Positions 8,931 to 16,832 of a stretch of DNA of 64,000 bases are shown one piece after another. The DNA lies in the NCBI RefSeq assembly GCF_006539165.1, contig NZ_BJMM01000001.1, positions 1-64,000 of the forward strand, given 5' to 3'. The stretch is from Streptomyces cacaoi. GTDB lineage: Bacteria; Actinomycetota; Actinomycetes; Streptomycetales; Streptomycetaceae. Under the pieces are notes generated by a model, which was not told the DNA's origin, ran no database searches, and saw nothing but the letters and a program-made list of their open reading frames with translations. Numbering within the stretch: position 1 is the first letter of the stretch; each line of letters begins with the position of its first letter. A program made the position numbers and the translations under genes.

Positions 8931-10079
8931 GTGAAGATCACCCGGGTCGAGACCTTCGCCGTGCCGCCGCGCTGGCTCTTCTGCCGCGTCGAGACGGACG
9001 ACGGCCTCGTCGGCTGGGGCGAGCCGGTGATCGAGGGCCGCGCCGAGACCGTCCGTACGGCTGTCCACGAACTCGCCGAGCAGTTCCTGATCGGGGCCGA
9101 GGCGCTGCGCATCGAGGACCACTGGCAGCTGATGACCAAGGGCTCGTTCTACCGCGGCGGGCCCGTCCTCTCCTCCGCCGTCGCCGGCCTCGACCAGGCG
9201 CTGTGGGACCTGGCGGGCAAGGCGTACGGCGCGCCCGCGCACCAGCTGCTGGGCGGGCCCGTGCGCGAGCGTGTCCGCGCCTACTGCTGGGTCGGCGGCG
9301 ACGAACCGGCCCAGGTGAGCGAGCAGATCACCGCCCAGCGCGAGGCCGGGTTCACCGCCGTCAAGATGAACGCGGCGGGCCGCACCGGCCGGCTGCCGGA
9401 CGGCGCCGAGCTGCGCGCGCTCACCGCCCGTGCCGAGGCGGCCCGCGAAGCCCTCGGCCCGGCGGGCGACTTCGCCGTCGACTTCCACGGCCGGTTCTCC
9501 GTCGCCGGCGCGCTGAAGGCCGTGAGGGCGCTCGAACCGTACGGCCCGCTGTTCGTGGAGGAGCCGGTGCTGCCCGAGTACACCCATCTGCTCGGCCGGG
9601 TCGCCTCCGCCACCGGTACGCCCGTGGCCACCGGGGAGCGCCTGTACTCGCGTACGGAGGTGCTGCCCGCCCTCCAGGCCGGGGTCGCCGTGCTCCAGCC
9701 CGACCTCTCGCACGCCGGGGGGCTCTCCGAGTGCCGCCGTATCGCCGCCCTCGCCGAGACCTGGGACGTGGTGGTGGCCCCGCACTGCCCGCTGGGCCCG
9801 CTCGCCCTCGCGGCCTGTCTCCAACTCGCCTTCTGCACCCCCAACTTCCTCATCCAGGAGCAGTCGATAGGCATCCACTACCACGGCGGAGCCGAGCTGC
9901 TGGACTACGTCGTCGACCGGGAGGTGTTCCGGTTCCACGAGGGGCATCTGCTGCGGCCGACGGGCCCCGGCCTCGGCGTCGAGGTGGACGAGCGGGCGGT
10001 GCGCGCGGCGGACGGCCGTGCCCGGCCCTGGCACAACCCGGTCTGGCGGCAACCGGACGGCTCTTTCGCCGAGTGGTGA
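8931..10079 (+). CDS. dgoD: D-galactonate dehydratase (enolase superfamily)
   Basis: Enolase-superfamily acid-sugar dehydratase of 382 residues, the same length as E. coli DgoD. All expected active-site residues are where DgoD has them: Asp184 and His186 (DFH), Glu210 (EEP), Glu236 (GER) for Mg binding and acid/base chemistry, and His285 (APHCPLGP). The expected reaction is D-galactonate to 2-dehydro-3-deoxy-galactonate. GTG start preceded by AAGGAG inside the end of the permease gene. Together with a beta-galactosidase, an importer and an SDR it suggests oxidative galactose use, though no KDGal kinase or aldolase is seen in the window. Closely related dehydratases of other acid sugars share these residues, so specificity is likely, not proven. 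A 25-bp stretch including the stop codon is duplicated just downstream. Confidence 0.82.
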   Translation: MKITRVETFAVPPRWLFCRVETDDGLVGWGEPVIEGRAETVRTAVHELAEQFLIGAEALRIEDHWQLMTKGSFYRGGPVLSSAVAGLDQALWDLAGKAYGAPAHQLLGGPVRERVRAYCWVGGDEPAQVSEQITAQREAGFTAVKMNAAGRTGRLPDGAELRALTARAEAAREALGPAGDFAVDFHGRFSVAGALKAVRALEPYGPLFVEEPVLPEYTHLLGRVASATGTPVATGERLYSRTEVLPALQAGVAVLQPDLSHAGGLSECRRIAALAETWDVVVAPHCPLGPLALAACLQLAFCTPNFLIQEQSIGIHYHGGAELLDYVVDREVFRFHEGHLLRPTGPGLGVEVDERAVRAADGRARPWHNPVWRQPDGSFAEW

Positions 10080-10225
10080 GGACGGTTCCGTCGCCGAGTG
10101 GTGAGAAAGGGGAGAGGGGAGGAGGGGACGGAAAAGAGGGGCGCGATTTCGATGCACCGCCAAGGAATCGGATCTTCAACTTCCGGAAAAATTCTTCGTT
10201 GTGATATGCGCCACAGTGAATGTTC

Positions 10226-10256
10226 TTGAGAGTCGCCGGTGCGCTGTTCCTATAGT
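10226..10256 (+). promoter_or_regulatory. Candidate vegetative promoter of the KASIII operon
   Basis: TTGAGA at 10226-10231 and TATAGT at 10251-10256, separated by 19 nt, are close to the housekeeping consensus. Transcription would start near 10263. It is the best match in the gap and points at the four-gene operon beginning at 10588. Confidence 0.5.
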
Positions 10257-10378
10257 GGCCGCGACGAGAAAAGATCAGTGTGCCCGAGGATTTCCGGATC
10301 CTTCCCTATGGCGGGCCGGTGACGTGCCGTTTCGCGTCGACGACCTGCCGGGTCCGGGAAACCGCGGTGCAGAATTCG

Positions 10379-10411
10379 GGATTCCGTTCTCCGGAGCGGA
10401 CGCCGGAATCC
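10379..10411 (+). promoter_or_regulatory. Hairpin in the long 5' leader
   Basis: GGATTCCG at 10379-10386 pairs perfectly with CGGAATCC at 10404-10411 around a 17-nt loop. It lies about 175 nt before the KASIII start codon, with no T-tract after it, so it is either a leader structure, a terminator-like element or a protein site. No known riboswitch class is recognised. Confidence 0.35.
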
Positions 10412-10587
10412 GCGGTTGTTCTCCGTGCCGCTGAAACGGCCGGGAAAACCCGTGGGCGCCCGGGATTTCCTCGTCGCCGCCCAGGGGAGGGGCCGTCGCG
10501 TCCGGGACGGGTCCCGACCGCCGTGGGGTACGCCGCACACGGCGGCCCCGCGCCCCTGTCGCCGGGCGAGAGCGTCAGGGAGGGCCC

Positions 10588-11628
10588 GTGACCGACCACC
10601 GCACCCGAACGCCCGTCCCGCTCGCCGTGCGGAGCGCCGCCTGGTACCTGCCGGAGCGCGAGGTGCCGGTGGACGAACTGGCCGTACGGGACGAGACCGA
10701 ACGCACCACCCGCGCCGCCATGGGGATCGAGACCGTACGGGCGGACGAACAGCTCGGCGCCGTCGACCTGTGCGAGCGGGCCGCCCGCACGGCGCTCGAC
10801 GGCGCCGGGATCGGGGCGGACGCGCTGGACGCGCTCGTGATGGTCGAGTCCCGCGCCCCCGAGACCCTGCTCAGCTCCGAAGTCACCCGGCTCCAGGACA
10901 CGTTGGGCGCCTCCCGCGCCACGTCCTTCACCGTCGGCGGGCTCGGCTGCGTCTCCGTGACGCCCGCGCTGCTCGCGGCCCGCGGGCTGCTCGCCGCCGA
11001 CCCGGACGTGCGGTACGTCCTCGCCGTGCACGGCAGCAAGCCCGCCGCCGCGACCCGCTACCGGCATCCGGTCACCGTCAACGGCGACGGGGGACAGGCG
11101 CTGCTGCTGGACCGCGGGCCCGGCCGCGTCCGCGTCCTGGACCTCCTCCAGCGCACCGACGGACGCTACTGGGACCTCTTCCACGTCGCCTACCGCGATC
11201 TGCCCACCGAGCAGTGGCGCGAGGAGTGCACGGACGCCGGCACCTACTCCTTCCGGCTCGCCCTGGAGACCCGCAGCCGGTTCGCCGCCCTGCTGGAGGA
11301 ACTCCTGGGCCGCAACGGGCTCGGCCGCGCCGACATCAGCGGCTACGTCAGCCACAACCTCTCGGCCGGCAGCTTCACCTTCACCGAGGAGTCCCTGGAC
11401 ATCGCGCTGCACCCGGTGTGCCGGGAGAACCTGCGCCGCTACGGGCATCTGGGCCCCAACGACGTCTTCCTCAACCTGTACACGGCCCTGGAGCGCGGGG
11501 AGTTCGCGCCGGGCGACCGCGTCGTCCTCCTCAACGCGAGCCCGGTGGCCGCCTGGAGCCTGGTGCTCGTCGAGGTCGGCCCGGAGGGGCCGGGGGGATC
11601 GCGCGGTCCGGGGGAGGGCGCGCGGTGA
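10588..11628 (+). CDS. 3-oxoacyl-ACP synthase III (KASIII)-like protein
   Basis: FabH-like thiolase-fold enzyme, 346 residues. The nucleophile is Cys121 in GGLGCVSV and the active-site His is His256 in VSHNLSAG. The third residue, Asn in condensing FabH, is not in the usual GN context: the aligned stretch reads HLGPND (Asn291/Asp292), so decarboxylative condensation versus plain acyl transfer is undecided. The C-terminus lacks the usual glycine-rich FGGG-type loop (NASPVAAW instead), so this is a divergent family member. Start is GTG at 10588. The stop overlaps the next gene (GTGA at 11625). It heads a coupled operon with FkbI-, FkbH- and FkbK-like genes; a KASIII-like enzyme beside FkbH occurs in tetronate pathways, where it joins a glyceryl unit to an acyl chain. 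Confidence 0.82.
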   Translation: MTDHRTRTPVPLAVRSAAWYLPEREVPVDELAVRDETERTTRAAMGIETVRADEQLGAVDLCERAARTALDGAGIGADALDALVMVESRAPETLLSSEVTRLQDTLGASRATSFTVGGLGCVSVTPALLAARGLLAADPDVRYVLAVHGSKPAAATRYRHPVTVNGDGGQALLLDRGPGRVRVLDLLQRTDGRYWDLFHVAYRDLPTEQWREECTDAGTYSFRLALETRSRFAALLEELLGRNGLGRADISGYVSHNLSAGSFTFTEESLDIALHPVCRENLRRYGHLGPNDVFLNLYTALERGEFAPGDRVVLLNASPVAAWSLVLVEVGPEGPGGSRGPGEGAR

Positions 11629-12809
11629 GCGCCGCGGGCGACACCGCCGTGGCGGCCGTGGCAGCGGCGGCCGAACTGGCCGCCGAGGCAGGCGGGTCGG
11701 CCGCCGCCTGGGACAGCGCGGGGCGGCTGCCCGTCCCGGTGCGCCGCCGGATGGCCGAGGCGGGGCTGTTCGCACCCGACGTGGCGCCCGAGTACGGCGG
11801 CGCCGGCCTCGGCCCCGCCGAGCTGGGCGAGGCGGCCGCCTCGCTGGGCGGGGTGTGCTCGGCGCTGCGCGGCCTGCTGACGGTGCAGGGCATGGTCGCG
11901 GCGGCGCTCGCCCGCTGGGGCACCCGCGCCCAACGCGCCGACTGGCTGCCCGCGTTGACGAGCGGCGCGCTGACGGCCGGGTTCGCCGCCACCGAACAGG
12001 GCGCCGGCAGCGCGCTGGGCGAGGTCGGCACCCGGATCGAGGAGAGCGGGCCGGGCCACCTGACCGTCACCGGCCACAAGAAGTGGATCACCTTCGGCGA
12101 GGACGCCGATGTCCTCCTGGTGCTGGGCACGCTCGACGGCAGGCCCGCCACCGTCCTGGTGGAGGCCGACCGGGGCGGCGTGACCCGCGAGCCGGTGCGC
12201 GGCCAACTGGGCATGCGCGCCGCCGGGATCGCGCACGTCACCTTCGACCGGACGAGGGTGCCGCGCGACCGGCTCGTCGCACCGCCCGGCGCCGGCCTGA
12301 GCCATGTCGCGGCCACCGCGCTGGACCACGGCCGGTACACCGTCGCCTGGGGCTGCGTCGGCATGGCCGAGGCGTGTCTCGCGGACGCCGCCGCACACGC
12401 CGCGAGCCGCCGGCAGGGCGCCGAGCGCCTCGCCGACCACCAGCTCGTCCGCTCCCTGCTCGCCCGCGCCGCCGTCCGCACCGCGGGCGCCCGCGAACTC
12501 GCCGCCCGCGCGGGCCGCTCCAGGGCGCCGGGCCCCGGTCGCGGGGTCACCGAGACCATCGTCGCCAAGTACGCGGCGGCCGAGGCGGCAGCCGACACCT
12601 CCCGGGACGCCGTGCAGATCCTCGGCTCCGCCGGCTGCGAGCCCGACAGCAGGTGCGGGCGCCACTTCCGGGACGCCAAGGTCATGGAGATCATCGAAGG
12701 AGCACAGCAGGTGTCCGAACTCCACATCGCCGAGCGCCTCCTGCGCCGGCACGGGTCGGGCGCGCGGCCCGCCGCGCCGGACGCCGCCGACGGACGGAGG
12801 CCCGTATGA
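11625..12809 (+). CDS. Acyl-CoA/acyl-ACP dehydrogenase (FkbI-like)
   Basis: FAD-dependent acyl-CoA dehydrogenase fold, 394 residues, normal length. Seen: N-terminal helical domain, the FAATEQGAGSA segment of the middle beta domain, GHKKWITFGEDAD typical of the flavin-binding region, and the C-terminal QILGSAGCE and VMEIIEGAQQ motifs, the last near the usual catalytic base. GTG start overlaps the preceding stop and its own stop overlaps the following ATG (12806-12809). In methoxymalonyl and hydroxymalonyl pathways an ACAD of this kind oxidises the FkbH-made glyceryl thioester; its place directly before an FkbH-like and an FkbK-like gene supports that role. A generic fatty acyl dehydrogenase remains possible. 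Confidence 0.85.
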   Translation: MSAAGDTAVAAVAAAAELAAEAGGSAAAWDSAGRLPVPVRRRMAEAGLFAPDVAPEYGGAGLGPAELGEAAASLGGVCSALRGLLTVQGMVAAALARWGTRAQRADWLPALTSGALTAGFAATEQGAGSALGEVGTRIEESGPGHLTVTGHKKWITFGEDADVLLVLGTLDGRPATVLVEADRGGVTREPVRGQLGMRAAGIAHVTFDRTRVPRDRLVAPPGAGLSHVAATALDHGRYTVAWGCVGMAEACLADAAAHAASRRQGAERLADHQLVRSLLARAAVRTAGARELAARAGRSRAPGPGRGVTETIVAKYAAAEAAADTSRDAVQILGSAGCEPDSRCGRHFRDAKVMEIIEGAQQVSELHIAERLLRRHGSGARPAAPDAADGRRPV

Positions 12810-13867
12810 CCGCCGCCGACGCCCCCGCACCGGCCGCGCCGCCCGTCGTCAAATGCCTCGTATGGGACCTGGACGACACCCTCTGGGACGGCGTCGTCCT
12901 CGAACAGGACGAGCCGGAGCCCTTCCCCGAGGCCGTCGGCACGCTCCGCGCCCTCGACGAGCGCGGCATCCTGCACGCAGCCGCCAGCCGCAGCGACCCC
13001 TCAGCCGTCTCCCGGCACCTGGCGGGACACGGGCTCGACGACTGGTTCTGCGCGGTACAGGCCGGCTGGGGCGCCAAGTCCGAGGCGGTGCGCCGGATCG
13101 CCGAGGCGCTCAACATCGGCCTGGACACCGTCGCGTTCATCGACAACGACCCCGCCGAGCGGGCCGAGGTCGCCGCCGTGCTGCCGATGGTCCGCTGCTA
13201 TCCGGCCGAGGACGCCGGACGCCTGCCGGAGCGGCCCGAGTTCCGGCCGGAGCACGTCACCGCCGTCGCGGCACAGCGCCGCCGCCTCTACCGCACGGAG
13301 TGGGAGCGCCGGCAGGCCGAGGAGGACTTCGCGGGCAGCAGGCAGGAGTTCCTGGCCACGCTCGGCCTGGTGATGGAGGTCCGGCCGGCCGGCGAGGAGG
13401 ATCTGGCCCGGGCCAGCGAACTGACCGTGCGCACCCACCAGTTGAACAGCACCGGGCTCACCTACGACGTGACCGAGCTGCGCGAGCTGAGCGGCTCCCC
13501 CGACCACGAGGTGCTGGTGGCGCGGCTGAGCGACCGGTTCGGCGACTACGGCGTCATCGGCCTGGCCGTCACCCGGCTCGACGGGGACGACGCCGTGCTC
13601 CGGCTGATGCTCATGTCCTGCCGGGTCGCCTCGCGCGGCGTCGGCGGCGTGCTGCTGGGGCATCTGGTGGGCCGCGCCCTGGAGTCGGGCCGCCGGCCCG
13701 TCGCCCACTTCGTGCCCACGGACGTCAACCGGAACATGCTGGTCACCCTGCGCTTCGCGGGCTTCGCACCGGTCGGCGAGGAGGACGGGCACACGGTGCT
13801 CGCCGTGGACCCGCGTGGCGCGGTGCCCCGCCCGCCCGGCCACACCCGGATCGTCGAGGCCCGGTGA
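12806..13867 (+). CDS. fkbH: FkbH-like HAD-family protein (glyceryl-ACP synthase type)
   Basis: 353 residues with an N-terminal HAD phosphatase domain (VWDLDDTLWDG, Asp21 and Asp23 the expected nucleophile pair; FIDNDPAE as a later HAD motif) and a C-terminal GNAT-like half (VASRGVGGVLLGHLV). This two-domain architecture is that of FkbH, which takes a glyceryl unit from 1,3-bisphosphoglycerate and loads it on an acyl carrier protein. Start ATG overlaps the ACAD stop. A carrier protein is expected next to such a gene (FkbJ) but none is seen within the operon or its flanks, so it would have to act on an ACP made elsewhere. Assignment to the FkbH family is firm; the substrate is inferred from family knowledge. 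Confidence 0.88.
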   Translation: MTAADAPAPAAPPVVKCLVWDLDDTLWDGVVLEQDEPEPFPEAVGTLRALDERGILHAAASRSDPSAVSRHLAGHGLDDWFCAVQAGWGAKSEAVRRIAEALNIGLDTVAFIDNDPAERAEVAAVLPMVRCYPAEDAGRLPERPEFRPEHVTAVAAQRRRLYRTEWERRQAEEDFAGSRQEFLATLGLVMEVRPAGEEDLARASELTVRTHQLNSTGLTYDVTELRELSGSPDHEVLVARLSDRFGDYGVIGLAVTRLDGDDAVLRLMLMSCRVASRGVGGVLLGHLVGRALESGRRPVAHFVPTDVNRNMLVTLRFAGFAPVGEEDGHTVLAVDPRGAVPRPPGHTRIVEAR

Positions 13868-13929
13868 CGCGGCGGCACCCGGCCACCCGGCCGGCCGAGG
13901 ACATCCCGAGCGGACGGAAGGAGCCCGGC

Positions 13930-14862
13930 GTGGGCGAATGGACGGACACCACGGACAGCACGGACAGCGGGGCGGCGGTGCCGGTGCCGCGGACCATCGG
14001 CGTCGTCGGCGCCGGAACCATGGGGGTCGGCGTCGCACAGTGCTTCGCCGCCGCCGGGCACACCGTGGTGGTCGTCGACCCGGTGCAGGAGGCGCTGCGC
14101 AGCGCGCCCGGCCGGCTGCGCGACGGGGTGCGGGCGGCCCGGCTGCTGCGCCGGCGCGACGCGGCGGCCGGTGCCGCGCCCACCGCCGACCCGGAGCGGG
14201 TGACCTGGTCCGGCGAGCTGTCCGTGCTCGCCGACGCCGGGTTCGTCGTGGAGTGCGCCCCGGAGAAGGAGCCGGTCAAGGAGAAGGTGCTGCGCGAACT
14301 CGACGCGGTGTGCGGCCCGGAGACGGTCTTCGCCTCCTGCACCTCGTGCATCCCCGTCGCCCGGCTCGCCTCCTTCACCGGACGGCCCGACCGGGTCATC
14401 GGCACCCACTTCATGAACCCGGCGCCCCTCAAGGACGCCGTCGAGGTCGTCCGCGGCCCGGAGACCGCGGAGCGGACCCTGCGGCTGACGCTGGCCGTCC
14501 TCGACGGTCTCGGCAAGCACGGCCTGGTCGTCCGCGACGCCCCCGGCTTCGTGACCAACCGGGTGCTGATGCTCACGCTCAACGAGGCCGCGACCGTGCT
14601 CGACGAGGGCACGGCGGACGCCGACACCGTGGACCGCGTCTTCCAGGACTGCTTCGGCCACCCGACCGGCCCGCTGCGCACGGCCGACCTCATCGGCCTG
14701 GACACCGTGCGCGATTCGCTGCTGGTGCTGCTGGAACACACCGGCGACGAACGGTTCCGGCCGTGCCCGCTGCTGTCCCGCCTCGTCGCGGACGGGCGGA
14801 CGGGACGCAAGAGCGGGCACGGCTTCTTCTCCTACCCGGTGCGCACGCCGCGCCCGGCGTGA
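13930..14862 (+). CDS. 3-hydroxyacyl-CoA dehydrogenase (FkbK-like)
   Basis: 310 residues, NAD-binding Rossmann domain with GAGTMG near residue 28 and the family motifs CAPEKEPVKEKV and GTHFMNPAPL, then the C-terminal helical domain (DAPGFVTNRVL). The reading frame is open from a GTG at 13864 overlapping the fkbH stop, but AAGGAG at 13918-13923, 6 nt before the GTG at 13930, decides for the later start. In the fkb and zma pathways the equivalent enzyme oxidises the glyceryl thioester alcohol before the ACAD step, giving hydroxymalonyl. Last gene of the operon; it converges with the Clp_N gene with only 4 nt between stops. Confidence 0.85.
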   Translation: MGEWTDTTDSTDSGAAVPVPRTIGVVGAGTMGVGVAQCFAAAGHTVVVVDPVQEALRSAPGRLRDGVRAARLLRRRDAAAGAAPTADPERVTWSGELSVLADAGFVVECAPEKEPVKEKVLRELDAVCGPETVFASCTSCIPVARLASFTGRPDRVIGTHFMNPAPLKDAVEVVRGPETAERTLRLTLAVLDGLGKHGLVVRDAPGFVTNRVLMLTLNEAATVLDEGTADADTVDRVFQDCFGHPTGPLRTADLIGLDTVRDSLLVLLEHTGDERFRPCPLLSRLVADGRTGRKSGHGFFSYPVRTPRPA

Positions 14863-14866
14863 CCGC

Positions 14867-15640
14867 TCAGGACCGGGCGTCCTCGGCGGCCGCCCGGTCC
14901 TGTTCCTCCTGAGCGGCCAGCAGCGGCGCGAGGAGCGCGGTGATCTGCTCCTCGGCCGCGTCCTTGGTCACACCGAGGCCGCTGAGCACCCCCGTGCCGT
15001 CCTCGAACTCCAGCAGCGCCAGCAGGAGATGCTCGGTGCCGACGTAGTTGTGGCCCAGCCGCAGGGCCTCCCTGAAGGTGAGTTCGAGCGCCTTGCGCGC
15101 ACCGGCGTCGAAGGGGACGAGCGCGGGCGGCTTGCCCTCCTGCACCGGCGGCAGGGCGGCGGTGGCCGCTTCCCGCACCCTGTCCGGCGGGATCTCCAGG
15201 GCGTCGAGCGCCTTCGCGGCGAGGGAGCCCCGGTCGGCCAGCAGGCCGAGGACGAGGTGGGCGACGTCGATCCGGTGGTACCCCTCGGCGTGTGCGGCTT
15301 CCTGGGAGGCCACCACGGCCTCCCGCGCCCGCGTGGTGAACCGGCTGAACCCCTGCGAGGGATCCAGCGTCTCGGCGGGATCGGACTCCTTGGTGACGAA
15401 GCGCTTCTGCGCCGCCTGGCGGGTGACGCCCATGCTCTTGCCGATGTCCGTCCAGGAGGCCCCGGAGCGGCGGGCCTGGTCGACGAAGTGGCCGATCAGA
15501 TGGTCGGCGACCTCGCCGAGGTGCTCGGCGGCGAGGACCGCGTCGGAGAGCTGTTCGAGGGCGTCGGTGTGGACCTTCTTGATGGCCTCGATCAGTTCGT
15601 CGAGGCGTACGGGATACGGGGTGCGAGTCGATTCGCTCAT
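14867..15640 (-). CDS. Clp N-terminal-domain protein with helix-turn-helix
   Basis: 257 residues. N-terminal part (about 1-90) contains a helix-turn-helix-like segment, ASWTDIGKSMGVTRQAAQKR, normally seen in DNA-binding proteins; residues about 95-240 are a double Clp_N domain (FTTRAREAVV, HLVLGLLADRG, YVGTEHLLLALL), the substrate- or adaptor-binding module of ClpA/C, without any AAA+ ATPase. Such proteins are common in actinomycetes and poorly understood. I start it at ATG 15640: a promoter ends exactly there and no ribosome binding site exists, so the mRNA should be leaderless. Tandem palindromes cover the promoter; a self-regulating repressor tied to Clp proteolysis is a reasonable hypothesis. 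Confidence 0.85.
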   Translation of the reverse strand: MSESTRTPYPVRLDELIEAIKKVHTDALEQLSDAVLAAEHLGEVADHLIGHFVDQARRSGASWTDIGKSMGVTRQAAQKRFVTKESDPAETLDPSQGFSRFTTRAREAVVASQEAAHAEGYHRIDVAHLVLGLLADRGSLAAKALDALEIPPDRVREAATAALPPVQEGKPPALVPFDAGARKALELTFREALRLGHNYVGTEHLLLALLEFEDGTGVLSGLGVTKDAAEEQITALLAPLLAAQEEQDRAAAEDARS

Positions 15641-15644
15641 GCCG

Positions 15645-15688
15645 CAACCGTAGGTTGACAGCAGGACCACCGTCAACCCTTGGTTGAC
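15645..15688 (-). promoter_or_regulatory. Promoter overlapped by two tandem palindromes, Clp_N gene
   Basis: On the minus strand a TTGACG -35 (15676-15671) and TACGGT -10 (15652-15647) are 18 nt apart and place the start of transcription at the ATG (15640), so the mRNA is leaderless. GTCAACC-N3-GGTTGAC is a perfect palindrome at 15672-15688 covering the -35; a second, CAACC-N3-GGTTG at 15645-15657, covers the -10. A protein bound to both would block the promoter. The site does not match the ClgR or HspR boxes I know. Confidence 0.65.
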
Positions 15689-15694
15689 ATGTGC

Positions 15695-16807
15695 TCAGTC
15701 CACTTCCGCCCCGGCGAACACCGCGTCGATCTCCGCCCGGTGCGCGGTCCCGCCGGCCGGGGCGGGGGACGGACCGGCGCCGGGTGCGACGCCGAGCAGA
15801 AAGGCCGCGTGCGCCGCGTCCACGGAGACCAGCGTCAGCCGGAGCGTTCCGGTGCCGCCCCGGCCGTCCCGGGTGCGCAGGGTCACCGTGTGCGCGCGAT
15901 GCCCGTCCACCTCCGTGCGGTGCGAGGAGAGCGGCCGGGAACCGCCGTCGGGGAAGAAGAAGGCGGCGTTCGAGCGGGCGGCGCGCTCCGCGGCCGAGCG
16001 GAGCCGTTCCCCGGACACCGCGGGGGAGCGGCCGGCCGCGACGAGACCGCCCGGGTCCCCGCGCCCGCCGGCCGTGACGGACGAGGTGAAGGCCGGCACC
16101 AGGTCGTCCGGCGCACTCCGCGTCCAGCCCTCCGGGACCGGGTAGGAGAGCCCGGCCCGGCCGTCCGTCACCCGCGGCCGGTCCGCGAGCGGGCCCCGCT
16201 GCTCGCCGGCCACCAGCCACCGGCCCAGCGTGACGGCGCCCGCCAGTGCGAACACCACGGCGCCGACGACACCGGCCACCGCCGCCCGCCGCCTGCCGTG
16301 CAGCACCCGCAGCAGCGCCGGGCCGTCCGCCTCGGGGCCGCCGCCGGTCCCGGCGGGCGCACCCGGCGCGGGCTCGTCGGGCGCGGTGCCGTCGGGCGCC
16401 GGGGCGCCCGGTACGGGATCGAGGGGTGCGGGCGCACCGGACGCGGCGTCGCCGGGTACGGGCGTGCCGGGTGCGGGATGTGCGTGTGCGCACGGGTGCG
16501 GTGCGGGCCCGTGGGTGTGCGTGCCCGGGAGCGGCGCGGGGGCCACGGCGGTGCGGCCGTGCCCCGGTGCCGGTCCGGGGGCGGGGACGAGGACCTCCGG
16601 GTGGGCGAAGCCGTGTCCCGCCGTGGTCGGGCACCGGCCCCGGTCCGGCGCGTAGTCGTGCACCGGTGCCTCCGGGTCCGCCGCGGCCCCCGGCTGCCGT
16701 GCCCCGGGCGCCGCTCCGTCCGCGCGGCCGTGCGCCGGGGGCGGCGGTCCGGGGTGCGGCGGGTACGGCGGTCCCGGAACCTGGCCGGGCGGCGGGGACG
16801 TGGACAT
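15695..16807 (-). CDS. Proline-rich single-pass membrane protein, unknown function
   Basis: 370 residues. The first about 165 are a low-complexity Pro/Ala/Gly/His-rich cytoplasmic tail (HTHGPAPHPCAHAH among others), then an Arg-rich stop-transfer RRRAA and one membrane segment (VAGVVGAVVFALAGAVTL, about 178-195), then an extracellular domain of about 170 residues with LSYPVPEGWTR, a motif frequent in actinomycete secreted/membrane proteins of unknown role. No catalytic motif seen. The stop lies 7 nt from the Clp_N operator region on the same strand, so these genes may be read through. A repeat cluster lies 26-63 nt upstream of its start. Confidence 0.7.
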   Translation of the reverse strand: MSTSPPPGQVPGPPYPPHPGPPPPAHGRADGAAPGARQPGAAADPEAPVHDYAPDRGRCPTTAGHGFAHPEVLVPAPGPAPGHGRTAVAPAPLPGTHTHGPAPHPCAHAHPAPGTPVPGDAASGAPAPLDPVPGAPAPDGTAPDEPAPGAPAGTGGGPEADGPALLRVLHGRRRAAVAGVVGAVVFALAGAVTLGRWLVAGEQRGPLADRPRVTDGRAGLSYPVPEGWTRSAPDDLVPAFTSSVTAGGRGDPGGLVAAGRSPAVSGERLRSAAERAARSNAAFFFPDGGSRPLSSHRTEVDGHRAHTVTLRTRDGRGGTGTLRLTLVSVDAAHAAFLLGVAPGAGPSPAPAGGTAHRAEIDAVFAGAEVD

Positions 16808-16832
16808 GGCTCCAGGGTCCCCGGCGCCGTCG

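Larger units (their letters stand above)
10080..10587. other. Intergenic region / long leader of the KASIII operon
   Basis: 508 bp without a convincing gene. It starts with an imperfect second copy of the last 25 bp of dgoD (ending 10105), then an A/G-rich and relatively AT-rich stretch, a promoter at 10226-10256 and a hairpin at 10379-10411. A GTG-initiated frame at 10280-10591 has poor third-position GC and no family features, so I do not call it. If the promoter is the right one, the KASIII operon has an untranslated leader of about 325 nt. Confidence 0.5.

Noticed and set aside
10280..10591. 103-codon GTG frame in the KASIII leader
   Set aside because: Weak third-position GC, no ribosome binding site, and no recognisable features; overlaps the start of the KASIII gene.
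10588..14862. A full secondary metabolite cluster
   Set aside because: Only four genes of the fkb type are present; no PKS, NRPS, ACP or tailoring genes adjoin, so I call it an operon of unknown product.
15645..15688. ClgR or HspR operator at the Clp_N promoter
   Set aside because: The palindrome GTCAACC-N3-GGTTGAC does not match the GTTCGC-type ClgR box or CTTGAGT-type HspR box as I know them.
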